Source: Agelas oroides (Eukaryota > Porifera > Demospongiae > Agelasida > Agelasidae). From it: a stretch of 64,000 bases of DNA. Of the stretch, positions 39,590 through 50,004 are shown in pieces. The DNA lies in NCBI GenBank assembly GCA_949130485.1, contig OX422200.1, positions 5,658,620 to 5,722,619 of the forward strand. The letters are read 5' to 3'. The notes under the pieces were generated by a model. The model made no database searches. It was not told the DNA's origin and was given only the letters and a program-made list of their open reading frames with translations. Made by a program: the position numbers and the translations under genes. Every line of letters starts with the position of its first letter. Position 1 is the stretch's first letter.

Positions 39590-41380
39590 ACTTGCATCTA
39601 CTACACTCTACTACAGCTCTACTTGACTCTACGTGACTCTACTACACTCTACCATGGCTCTACTTGGTTCTACTTGACTCTAGTACACTCTACAATGGCT
39701 CTACTTGGCTATACTTGACTCTACTGCACACTACAACGGCTCTACTTGGATCTACTTGACTCTACTAGACTCTACCATGGCTCTACTTGGCTGTACGTGA
39801 CTCTACTAGAGTCTACCATGGCTCTACTTGGCTCTACTTGCATGTACTACACTCGATCATGGTTCTACTTGGCTCTACTTGGACCCTACTTCACTCTACC
39901 ATGGCTCAACTTCGCTCTACTACACTCTACCATGGCTCTACTTGGCTCTACTTGACTCTACTACACTCTACAATGGATCTACTTGGCTCTACTTGACTCT
40001 ACTACACCTTACCATTGCTCTGCATGGCTCTATCAGACTGTACAACACTCTACCTTGACTGTATACTTGACTCAATTTGACTCTACTACACACTAAAGTC
40101 GCTCTAATTGACACTTCTACACTCTACTATGGCTCTACTTGGATCTACGTGACTCTACTACACTCTACCATGGCTCTACATGGCTCTACTTGATTCTACT
40201 GCACTCTACTACAGCTCTACTTGGTTCTACTATACTCTTCAATGGCTCTACTTGCCTCTACTGTCTCTACTACACGCTACCATGGCTCTACTGGGTTCTA
40301 CTTGACTCTACTACACTCTACAATGGCTCTACTTTGCTCTACGTGACTCTACTACACTCTACCATGGCTCGATTTGACTCTACTTGACTCTACTATACTC
40401 TACAATGACTCTACTTGACTGTACTTCACTCCACTTCAATCTACAGTCGTTCTACTTGGTTCCACTTGACTCTATACCACATTCTACCATGGCTCTACCT
40501 GGCTCTCCTTGACTCTACTACACTCTACTATGGATCTACTTGGATCTACTTGACTCTACTACACTCTACCATGGCTCTACTTGGTTCTACTTGACTCTAC
40601 TACACTCTACAATGGCTCTACATGGCTCTACGTGACTCTACTACACTCTACCATGACTGTACTTGACTCTACTACACTCTACAATGGCTCTACTTGGCTG
40701 TACGTGACTCTACTACACTCTACGATGGCTCGACATGATTCTATTTGACTCTATTATACTCTACAATGACTCAACTGTACTTCGCTCTACTTCAACCTAC
40801 AGTCGTTCTACTTGGCTCTACTTAACTGTACTGCACTCTACCATGGCTCTACCTGACTCTCCTTGACTCTACGACACTCTACTATGGCTCTACTTGGATC
40901 TACTTGACTCTACTACACTCTACCTTGGCTGTACTTGTCTCTACTTGACACTTCTACACTATACTACAGCTCTACTTGGCTGTACTATACTCTTCAATGG
41001 CTCTAGTTGGCTGTACTTGACTCTTCCACCCACTACCACGGCTCTACTAGGCTCTACTTGTCTCTACTACACTCTACTACAGCTCTATTTGGTTCTACTA
41101 GACTCTTCAATGGCTCTACTTGGCTCTACTTGACTCTACTACACTATACTACAGCTCTACTTTTCTCTACTATACTCTTCAATGGCTCTAGTTGCCTCTA
41201 CTTGACTCTACTACACTCTACCATGGCTCTACTTGGTTCTACTTGACTCTACTACACTGTACAATGGCTCTACTTGGCTCTACGTGACTCTACTACACTC
41301 TAGCTACCATGGCTCGACATGACTCTACATGACTCTACTATACTCTGCTTCAATCTACAGTCGTTCTACTTGGTTCTAGT
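39590..41380 (+). repeat. Higher-order repeat block H3, copy 2
   Basis: Distal partner of 17900-19650, identified by the same rare variants in the same order. It has one additional 41-bp monomer near 40560-40600 and a 1-bp deletion near 40261. After about 41450 the two copies diverge. Confidence 0.78.
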
Positions 41381-44300
41381 CGACTCTACTGCACTCTACC
41401 ATGCATGGCTCTACCTGGCTCTCCTTGACTCTACTACACTCTACTATGGCTCTACTTGGAACTACTTGACTCTACTAGACTCTACCATGGCTCTACTTGG
41501 CTGCACTTGACTCTACTAGACTCTACCTTGGCTCTACTTGGCTCTACTTGCATGTACTACACTTGATCATGGTTCTACTTGGCTGTACTTGACCCTACTT
41601 CACTCTACCATGGCTCAACTTCACTCTACTACACTCTACCATGGCTCTACTTGGCTCTACTTGACTCTACTACACTCTACTACAGCTCTATTTGGCTCTA
41701 CGTGACTCTACTACACTCTACCATGGCTCTACTTGGCTCTACGTGACTCTACTACACTCTACCATGGCTCTACTTGGGTCTACTTGACTCTAGTACACTC
41801 TACAATGGCTCTACTTAGCTATACGTGACTCTACAACACACTACAACGGCTCTACTTGGCTCTACTTGACTCTACTAGACTCTACCATGGCTCTACTTGG
41901 CTCTACTTGCATGTACTACACTCGATCATGGTTCAACTTGGCCCTACTTGACCCTACTTCACTCTACCATGGCTCAACTTCGCTCTACTACACTCTACCA
42001 TGGCTCTACTTGGCTCTACTTGACTCTACTACACTCTACAATGGCTCTACTTGGCTCTATTTGACTCTACTTCACTCTACCATCGCTCTGCAGGGCTCTA
42101 TCTGACTGTACTACACTCTACCTTGACTGTATACTTGACTCAATTTGACTCTGCTACACTCTACAGTCGCTTTACTTGACTCTTCTACACTCTACTATGG
42201 CTCTACTTGGATCTACGTCACTCTACTACACTCTACCATGGCTCTACATGGCTCTACTTGACTCTACTGCACTCTACTACAACTCTACTTGCTTCTACTA
42301 TACTCTTCAATGGCTCTAGTTTCCTCTATTTGACTCTACTACACGCTACCATGGATCTACTTGGTTCTACTTGACTCTACTACACTCTACAATGGCTCTA
42401 TACTTGACTCTACTTGACTCTACAACACTCTACCATGACTCTACCTGGCTCTACTTGACTCTACTAGACTCTACAATGGCTCTACTTTGCTCTACGTGAC
42501 TCTCCTACACTCTACCATTGCTCGATATGACTCTACTTCACTCTACTATACTCTACAATGACTCAACTTGACTGTACTTCACTCTACTTCAATCTACAGT
42601 CGTTCTACTTGGTTCTACTTGACTCTATACTGCACTCTACCATGGCTCTACCTGGCTCTCCTTGACTCTACTACACTCTACTATGGATCTACTTGGATCT
42701 ACTTGACTCTACTACACTCTACCATGGCTCTACTTGGTTCTACTTGACTCTACTACACTCTACAATGGCTCTACTTGGCTCTACGTGACTCTACTACGTA
42801 CACTCTACCGTGGCTCTCCATGGCTCTACTTGACTCTACTATATTCTACAATGACTCTACTTGATTCTACTTGACTCTACTTCAATCTACAATCATTCTA
42901 CTTGGCTCTACTTGACTCTACTGCACTCTACCGTGGTTCTACTGGGTTCTCCTTGACTCTACTACACTCTACCATGGCTCTACTTGGATCTACTTGCCTC
43001 TACTACACTATACTACAGCTCTATTTGGCTCTACTGTACTCTTCCATGGCTCTACTTGGCTCTACTTGAGTCTATTACACTCTACCACGGCTCTATTTGG
43101 CTCTACTTGCCTCTATACACTCTGCTACAGCTCTACTTAGCTCTACTAGACTCTTCAATGGCTCTACTTGGTTCTACTTGAGTCTACTACAGTCTACAAT
43201 TGCTCTCTTTGGCTCCACATGGCTCTGCTATATCCAACCGTGGCTCTACTTGGCTCTACTTGATTCAACTATACTCTACAATGCCTCTACTTGACTCTAC
43301 TACACTCTACTGTACTGTACCACTTCTCTACTTTGTTCTAATTGCCTCTACTACACTCTACCACAGCTCTGCTTGGCTCAACTAGAATCTACTACATTCT
43401 ACCATGGCTCTACTTGGCTCTACTTGACTCTACTTCACTCTACAATGGCTCTACTTGGCTCTACTTGACTCTACTAGACTCTACCATGGCTGTTCCTGGC
43501 TCTCCTTGACTGTACTGCACACTACCAAGGCTCTGCATGGTTGTACTTGACTCTACTGCAGTCTACCATGGTTCTACTTGGGTCTACTTGCCTCTACTAC
43601 ACTATAGCTCTACTTGGCTCTACAGTACTCTTCCATGGCTCTACTTGGCTCTACTTGACTTTATTACACTCTACCACGGCTGTATTTGGCTCTACTTGCC
43701 TCTACTACACTCTACTACAGCTCTACTTGGCTCTACTAGACTCTTCAATGGCTCTAATTGGTTCTACTTGACTCTACTACAGTCTACAATTACTCTATTT
43801 GGCTCCACATGACTCTACTGCACTCTATCTTTGCTCTACTTGTCTCTACTACATTCTACCATGGCTCTACTTGACTCTAGTACACTCTACAATGGCTCTA
43901 CTTGGCTTTACTTGACTCTACTACACTCTTCCATGGCTCTACATGGCTCTACTTGACTCTACTATAATGACTCTACTTGACTCTACTTGACTCTACTACA
44001 CTCTACAATGGCTCTACTTGGATCTCCTTGACTCTACTACACTCTACCATGGGTCTACTTGGCTCTACTCGATTCTACTACACACTACAATAGCTCTATT
44101 TGGCTCTACTTGACTCTACGTAATTCTACCATGGCTCTACTTGACTCTAGTACACTCTACAATGGCTCTACTTGACTCTACTTGACTCTACCACACTCTA
44201 CCATGGCTCTACTTTGCTCTCCTTGACTCTACTACACTCTACCATGGATCTACTTGGCTCTACTCGACTCAACTGCACTCCACCATGGCTCTACTTGGCT

Positions 44301-44612
44301 CTACTTGCATCTACTACACTCTACTGCAGGTCTACGTGGCTCTACTTCACTCTAGTAAACCCTATCATGACACTACACGTCTCTACTTGACTCTACTACA
44401 CTCTACAATGGCTCTACTAGGCTCTACGTGACTCTACTATGTACACTCAACCGTGGCTCTCCATGGCTCTACTTGACTCTACTATATTCTACAATGACTC
44501 TACTTGACTCTACTTCACTCTACTTCAATCTACAATCGTTCTACTTGGCTCTACTTGACTCTACTGCACTCTACCGTGTGCTCTACCTGGTTCTCCTTGC
44601 CTCTACTACACT

Positions 44613-44793
44613 GCAAGTAGAGCCAAGTAGAGCCATGGTAGAGTGCAGTTGAGTCAAGTACAAACATGCAGAGCCATGGTAGTGTGCAGTACTGCCAAGG
44701 CGAGCCATGCAGGTACAGCCGTGGTAGAGTCTAGTAGAGTCAAATAGAGCCAAGTACAGCCATTGTAGCGTGTAGTAGAGTCAAGTAGAGCCA
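44613..44793 (-). repeat. 181-bp inverted duplication, left arm
   Basis: The reverse complement of this arm equals 53260-53440, apparently base for base by eye. It includes rare variants such as GCATGGCTCGCCTTGGCAG and CATGTTTGTACTTGACTC. The two arms bracket the 2.2-kb tandem block and the inverted array. In a staggered-break inversion, one copy lies just inside one breakpoint and the other just outside the opposite one, as seen here. Confidence 0.9.
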
Positions 44794-45558
44794 AGTAGAG
44801 CCATGGTAGAGACTAATAGAAACAGGTAAAGCCAAGTAGAGCCATTGTAGCATGTAGTAGAGTGAAGTAGAGCCAAGTAGAGCCATGGTAGAGTGTAGTA
44901 GAGTGACGTAGAGCCAAGTAGAGCTGTAGTAGAGTGTAGTAGATGGAAGTAGAGCCAAGTAGAGCCAAGATAGAGTGCAGTAGAGTCAAGTACAAGCAAG
45001 TAGATCCATTCTAGAGTGTTCTACAGTCAAGTAGAGTGTAGTAGAGTCAAGTAGAGCCAAGTAGAGCCATGGTAGAGTGTAGTAGAGTCAAGTAGAGGCA
45101 TTGTAGAGTATAGTTGAGTCAAGTAGAGCCAAGTAGAGCCACGGTTGGGTATAGCAGAGCCATGTGGAGCCAAATAGAGTAATTGTAGACTGTAGTAGAG
45201 TCAAGTACAACCAAGTAGAGCCATTGAAGAGTCTAGTAGAGCCAAGTAGAGCTGTAGTAGAGTGTAGTAGAGGCAAGTAGAGGCATTGTAGAGTATAGTT
45301 CAGTCAAGTAGAGCCAAGTAGAGCCACAGCTGGATATAGCAGAGCCATGTGGAGCCAAATAGAGCAATTGTAGACTGTAGTAGAGTCAAGTAGAACCAAG
45401 TAGAGCCATTGAAGAGTCTAGTAGAGCTAAGTAGAGCTGTAGTAGAGTGTAGTAGAGGCAAGTAGAGCCAAATAGAGCCGTGGTGGAGTGTAATAGAGTC
45501 AAGTAGAGCCAAGTAGAGCCATGGAAGAGTACAGTAGAGCCAAATAGAGCTGTAGTAG
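44613..45558 (-). repeat. Inverted segment of the 41-bp satellite
   Basis: Here the monomers read on the minus strand (GTAGAGCCAAGTAGAGCC and so on), the only place in the window where the array is reversed. Read on the minus strand from 45558, the segment is collinear with the forward array from about 55219 onward: ACTACAGCTCTATTTGG, then TACTGTACTCTTCC, then TTACACTCCACCACGG. It ends at 44613 in a 181-bp arm that also exists in forward orientation at 53260-53440. It joins the 2.2-kb tandem block at 45558/45559. Confidence 0.93.
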
Positions 45559-45611
45559 TTGTGTGTCGAGTGGGGGAGCACCAACACCGCTGGCACATCG
45601 ATGTTCAAAAT

Positions 45612-45630
45612 TTCACACATAAAGTGTGAA
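45612..45630. repeat. Conserved 7-bp hairpin TTCACAC/GTGTGAA
   Basis: TTCACAC and GTGTGAA are separated by ATAAA. In the diverged reverse-orientation copy at 23368-23390 both arms are unchanged while the loop has become 9 nt (TTTATGTAT). Arm conservation with a changed loop hints that the pairing matters. The same hairpin is in each of the four tandem units. Confidence 0.75.
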
Positions 45631-45655
45631 GTTAAAACATAAAGGGAGATGGGTA

Positions 45656-45787
45656 TGGGGCATTTATGGCTTAAATGGATGGGGCATTTTATGGCTTAAA
45701 TGGGTGGGGCATTTATGGCTTTAAATGGGTGGGGCAATTATGACTTAAATGGGTGGGGCATTTATGGCTCAAATGGATGGGGCGGTT
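45656..45787 (+). repeat. 23-25 bp repeats in the 2.2-kb unit
   Basis: Five to six imperfect tandem copies of GGGGCATTTATGGCTTAAAT plus a GGGT or GGAT linker. Equivalent blocks are at 47879-48010, 50102-50233, 52325-52430 (shorter) and, diverged and reversed, 23209-23350. Repeat number varies between copies. Confidence 0.88.
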
Positions 45788-46411
45788 AGTTACTGTTTTT
45801 GGGAGATATGCTCAAAATGAATACTGGTCTTCAGGGGAGTACCCTTTCCGGTCCTCGCATGACCACGGGTTTCGGTCCCTTTGAACTCCCGACCCGTGGC
45901 CTACTACAGAAAGGGCGGGACCACTCCCCGCCTAAGGTTTGTTTGAGGAGCCCAGCTTTTGGTTGGCACATAGTGCTATGGGCATTCACAGTGCTATAAA
46001 TATTCAAATTACTAAACAAATTGGGGGTGGGGCTCAATGGGTGAGTTATCATATTCACTTATAATAACTAGGGGGATGGGCGAACGGTTAACGTACGGGA
46101 TTCTGGCTTGCTATCGTGTCGTCTTGGTGGAACGTCTGGGAGGCTTGTTCTTCGCTGGTAGGCGCTCCTGTACCGAAGATTATTCGGGTCTGTACTGCGG
46201 CGACTATCCCACGGTGAGTATTATTAGTTGTTTGTGTGTGATACTCGGTCGGCGGGCTTTAAATGGGAGCGTGCTTCTCTTAGTAACGGCGTATCTATCC
46301 TAGTAACGGCGTATCTATCCTAGTAACGGCATTGTTACGCTAGTTATGGCGTGTGCTTTACTATAGTAACGGTACGCCTAGGGGTGTAGTCGGTTCCATA
46401 AGGCTGAGCTA

Positions 46412-46431
46412 GGGCTAGGGCTGGGTTGGGG
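46412..46431 (+). other. G-quadruplex motif in the 2.2-kb unit
   Basis: GGGCTAGGGCTGGGTTGGGG has four runs of at least three G separated by loops of 3, 2 and 2 nt, which satisfies the usual quadruplex pattern with short, stable loops. It recurs at 48635-48654, 50858-50877 and 53055-53074. It lies directly before the hairpin-repeat block in every unit. Confidence 0.85.
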
Positions 46432-46449
46432 CTGCTCTGTGTTATCTGC

Positions 46450-46860
46450 GAGGCTCACTCACAGTGTGAAGCTCATGCATTCACATTAAAAAGTACGAGT
46501 GTGAGGCTCACTCACACTTGAGTTACTACTGTGAGGCTCACTCACAGTTACACTACGGGTGTGAAGCTCATTCACACTTGAGTTACTACTGTGAGGCTCA
46601 CTCACAGTTACGCTATGGGTGTGAAGCTCATTCACCTTGAGTTACTACTGTGAGGCTCACTCACCGTTATGTTACGAGTGTGAAGCTCACTCACACTTGA
46701 GTTACTACTGTGAGGCTCACTTACAGTTACGCTACGGGTGTGAAGCTCATTCACACTTGAGTTACTACTGTGAGGCTCACTCACAGTTACGCTATGGGTG
46801 TGAAGCTCATTCACCTTGAGTTACTGCTGTTACGTTATGGGTGTGAAGCTCATTCACATT
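46450..46860 (+). repeat. Alternating 30-bp hairpin repeats (60-bp period)
   Basis: Two 30-bp monomers alternate. Type A has arms CTGTGAG and CTCACAG around GCTCA, and type B has arms GTGTGAA and TTCACAC around the same GCTCA. The linkers are TTACGCTACGG after A and TTGAGTTACTA after B. Between A and B the outer pair changes from C-G to G-C and the loop-closing pair from G-C to A-T, so pairing is kept. A few copies are imperfect, such as GAAGCTCACTC near 46680 and CACTTACAG near 46730. Equivalent blocks are at 48673-49083, 50896-51306 and 53093-53259 (truncated). No spacers and no Cas genes are present, so this is not a CRISPR array. Confidence 0.9.
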
Positions 46861-46879
46861 TTAAATTACGAGTGTGAGT

Positions 46880-47153
46880 GTGTTAGGATGAGGGCTTTAT
46901 ACTTTATACATGTATATCTATGTGGAGATGGATAAAGACGACTACAGCTGTCCTTCCTCTCGCAATTAAATACACTGTGGTAGCTAAGTGGAGATCCCCT
47001 GCGGACGGGGTTGCGGGCCTGGGTGGGTTGACTGTACAAGCACATTGCCTGAGCGGATACTCTCACTATCCACCACCTCAGCCTCCGGCTCAATTATCTC
47101 TTCACCAAGGGGGTATCCTATGGTTAACTTTGGAAAATGGGAATGGGGCTGGG
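46880..47153 (+). repeat. Internal duplicate segment A of the 2.2-kb unit
   Basis: 274 bp from GTGTTAGGATGAGGGC to GAATGGGGCTGGG, nearly the same as segment B at 47289-47573. It lacks 11 bp (GGGTCTTTTTG) present in B just before ACTACAGCTGTCC and differs at a few other bases. Open frames of 75-85 codons on both strands fall inside it, but they are duplicated in B with different ends and carry no known domain. Confidence 0.9.
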
Positions 47154-47288
47154 GGTTGTAAAGATGTATTCTACTAAGCTGTGGAAGGCTTGCTTGTGAC
47201 CTAGTCACAACAGTAAGCTCAGATACTAAAACCTCTCTGTGTGCATGCTGTAGGTTTCTCTACGGGCTGGGTCAGGGGCTGTCAGGCT

Positions 47289-47573
47289 GTGTTAGGATAA
47301 GGGCTTTATACTTTATACACATGTATCTATGTGGAGATGGATAAAGACGGGGTCTTTTTGACTACAGCTGTCCTTCCTCTCGCAATTAAATACACTGTGG
47401 TAGCTAGGTGGAGATCCCCTGCGGACGGGGTTGCGGGCCTGGGTGGGTTGACTGTACAAGCACATTGCCTGAGCGGATACTCTCACTATCCACCACCTCA
47501 GCCTCCGGCTCAATTATCTCTTCACCAAGGGGGTATCCTATGGTTAACTTTGGAAAATGGGAATGGGGCTGGG
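47289..47573 (+). repeat. Internal duplicate segment B of the 2.2-kb unit
   Basis: 285-bp counterpart of segment A, separated from it by 135 bp. It carries the 11-bp insertion GGGTCTTTTTG and TAGCTAGGTGG where A has TAGCTAAGTGG. The same pair of segments, with the same differences, recurs in copies 2 and 3, so the internal duplication predates amplification of the unit. Confidence 0.9.
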
Positions 47574-47781
47574 ACAAGGAATTATTATTGGAGAGATATT
47601 CCTTCATGCACAGTGAGAAGTCTAGCCTGGTGCCCACTGTTATGCTGTTTAGGTCTAGGGCGTGCCTGAGGTATTATGGTTGTTAGAACACGTGCGTCTT
47701 CGGGTGGATCCATTGAAGGATGCTGCGGGTTCCCCATTTGGCAAGGCCGACAGACTTTATCTGTACCTGCATGTTCAGAAG

Positions 47782-50004
47782 TTGTGTGTCGAGTGGGGGA
47801 GCACCAACACCGCTGGCACATCGATGTTCAAAATTTCACACATAAAGTGTGAAGTTAAAACATAAAGGGAGATGGGTATGGGGCATTTATGGCTTAAATG
47901 GATGGGGCATTTTATGGCTTAAATGGGTGGGGCATTTATGGCTTTAAATGGGTGGGGCAATTATGACTTAAATGGGTGGGGCATTTATGGCTCAAATGGA
48001 TGGGGCGGTTAGTTACTGTTTTTGGGAGATATGCTCAAAATGAATACTGGTCTTCAGGGGAGTACCCTTTCCGGTCCTCGCATGACCACGGGTTTCGGTC
48101 CCTTTGAACTCCCGACCCGTGGCCTACTACAGAAAGGGCGGGACCACTCCCCGCCTAAGGTTTGTTTGAGGAGCCCAGCTTTTGGTTGGCACATAGTGCT
48201 ATGGGCATTCACAGTGCTATAAATATTCAAATTACTAAACAAATTGGGGGTGGGGCTCAATGGGTGAGTTATCATATTCACTTATAATAACTAGGGGGAT
48301 GGGCGAACGGTTAACGTACGGGATTCTGGCTTGCTATCGTGTCGTCTTGGTGGAACGTCTGGGAGGCTTGTTCTTCGCTGGTAGGCGCTCCTGTACCGAA
48401 GATTATTCGGGTCTGTACTGCGGCGACTATCCCACGGTGAGTATTATTAGTTGTTTGTGTGTGATACTCGGTCGGCGGGCTTTAAATGGGAGCGTGCTTC
48501 TCTTAGTAACGGCGTATCTATCCTAGTAACGGCGTATCTATCCTAGTAACGGCATTGTTACGCTAGTTATGGCGTGTGCTTTACTATAGTAACGGTACGC
48601 CTAGGGGTGTAGTCGGTTCCATAAGGCTGAGCTAGGGCTAGGGCTGGGTTGGGGCTGCTCTGTGTTATCTGCGAGGCTCACTCACAGTGTGAAGCTCATG
48701 CATTCACATTAAAAAGTACGAGTGTGAGGCTCACTCACACTTGAGTTACTACTGTGAGGCTCACTCACAGTTACACTACGGGTGTGAAGCTCATTCACAC
48801 TTGAGTTACTACTGTGAGGCTCACTCACAGTTACGCTATGGGTGTGAAGCTCATTCACCTTGAGTTACTACTGTGAGGCTCACTCACCGTTATGTTACGA
48901 GTGTGAAGCTCACTCACACTTGAGTTACTACTGTGAGGCTCACTTACAGTTACGCTACGGGTGTGAAGCTCATTCACACTTGAGTTACTACTGTGAGGCT
49001 CACTCACAGTTACGCTATGGGTGTGAAGCTCATTCACCTTGAGTTACTGCTGTTACGTTATGGGTGTGAAGCTCATTCACATTTTAAATTACGAGTGTGA
49101 GTGTGTTAGGATGAGGGCTTTATACTTTATACATGTATATCTATGTGGAGATGGATAAAGACGACTACAGCTGTCCTTCCTCTCGCAATTAAATACACTG
49201 TGGTAGCTAAGTGGAGATCCCCTGCGGACGGGGTTGCGGGCCTGGGTGGGTTGACTGTACAAGCACATTGCCTGAGCGGATACTCTCACTATCCACCACC
49301 TCAGCCTCCGGCTCAATTATCTCTTCACCAAGGGGGTATCCTATGGTTAACTTTGGAAAATGGGAATGGGGCTGGGGGTTGTAAAGATGTATTCTACTAA
49401 GCTGTGGAAGGCTTGCTTGTGACCTAGTCACAACAGTAAGCTCAGATACTAAAACCTCTCTGTGTGCATGCTGTAGGTTTCTCTACGGGCTGGGTCAGGG
49501 GCTGTCAGGCTGTGTTAGGATAAGGGCTTTATACTTTATACACATGTATCTATGTGGAGATGGATAAAGACGGGGTCTTTTTGACTACAGCTGTCCTTCC
49601 TCTCGCAATTAAATACACTGTGGTAGCTAGGTGGAGATCCCCTGCGGACGGGGTTGCGGGCCTGGGTGGGTTGACTGTACAAGCACATTGCCTGAGCGGA
49701 TACTCTCACTATCCACCACCTCAGCCTCCGGCTCAATTATCTCTTCACCAAGGGGGTATCCTATGGTTAACTTTGGAAAATGGGAATGGGGCTGGGACAA
49801 GGAATTATTATTGGAGAGATATTCCTTCATGCACAGTGAGAAGTCTAGCCTGGTGCCCACTGTTATGCTGTTTAGGTCTAGGGCGTGCCTGAGGTATTAT
49901 GGTTGTTAGAACACGTGCGTCTTCGGGTGGATCCATTGAAGGATGCTGCGGGTTCCCCATTTGGCAAGGCCGACAGACTTTATCTGTACCTGCATGTTCA
50001 GAAG
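47782..50004 (+). repeat. 2223-bp tandem unit, copy 2
   Basis: Follows copy 1 directly, with exactly the same length and no difference found on visual comparison, including the internal duplicate segments and every hairpin repeat. All sub-features sit at +2223 relative to copy 1: the 23-bp repeats at 47879-48010, G-quadruplex motif at 48635-48654, hairpin repeats at 48673-49083, and duplicated segments at 49103-49376 and 49512-49796. Confidence 0.93.

Larger units (their letters stand above)
25554..44612 (+). repeat. 41-bp satellite array, segment 6
   Basis: Nineteen kilobases of uninterrupted array in the same orientation, with no transposon. It includes the 4.3-4.5 kb two-copy block, the distal copy of block H3, a short 13-bp triplication of GGCTCTATACTT at 28110-28148, and the 123-bp module expansions listed separately. 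It ends abruptly at 44612, where the monomers switch to the opposite strand. No gene is seen. Confidence 0.95.
45559..47781 (+). repeat. 2223-bp tandem unit, copy 1
   Basis: First of three complete copies. The unit begins TTGTGTGTCGAGTGGGGG and ends ATGTTCAGAAG. In order it has a 7-bp hairpin (45612-45630), 23-bp repeats (45656-45787), an 8-bp inverted repeat CCACGGGT/ACCCGTGG (45863-45870, 45892-45899), about 380 bp of unique sequence, 20-bp TAGTAACGGCGTATCTATCC repeats (46281-46330), a G-quadruplex motif, alternating hairpin repeats, two copies of a segment of about 280 bp, and a unique end. Open frames up to 112 codons exist on both strands but overlap one another and the repeats. None has a recognisable domain, so I call no gene. 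What the unit is (satellite, non-autonomous element or other) is unknown. Confidence 0.93.

Noticed and set aside
45841..45900. Possible second hammerhead on the minus strand (GAAACCCGTGGTC with CTGAAGA nearby)
   Set aside because: CTGAAGA lies on the wrong side of GAAA for a type I or III fold, and stems I and II do not pair in the type II arrangement. The CCACGGGT/ACCCGTGG inverted repeat explains the symmetry better.
46071..46150. tRNA-like A-box (GGGCGAACGGTTAACG) that might mark a SINE
   Set aside because: No matching B-box at the right distance and no cloverleaf could be drawn.
46037..46303. 88-codon frame in each 2.2-kb unit (MGELSYSLII start)
   Set aside because: No recognisable domain or signal. 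It overlaps the 20-bp TAGTAACGGC repeats, and other frames of similar size lie on both strands, so coding is not supported.
46409..46425. Telomere-like GGGCTAGGGCT
   Set aside because: Only two copies of the hexamer are present, not an array. It is better described as part of a quadruplex motif.
46637..46819. Open frames on both strands over the hairpin repeats (CEAHS and SEPHSSNS repeats)
   Set aside because: They are a by-product of the 60-bp repeat, whose length is a multiple of 3. Both strands are open, so there is no evidence for a coding strand.
46450..46860. CRISPR-like regular repeats
   Set aside because: The repeats are continuous 30-bp alternating monomers with constant linkers, no unique spacers and no cas genes, in a eukaryotic setting.
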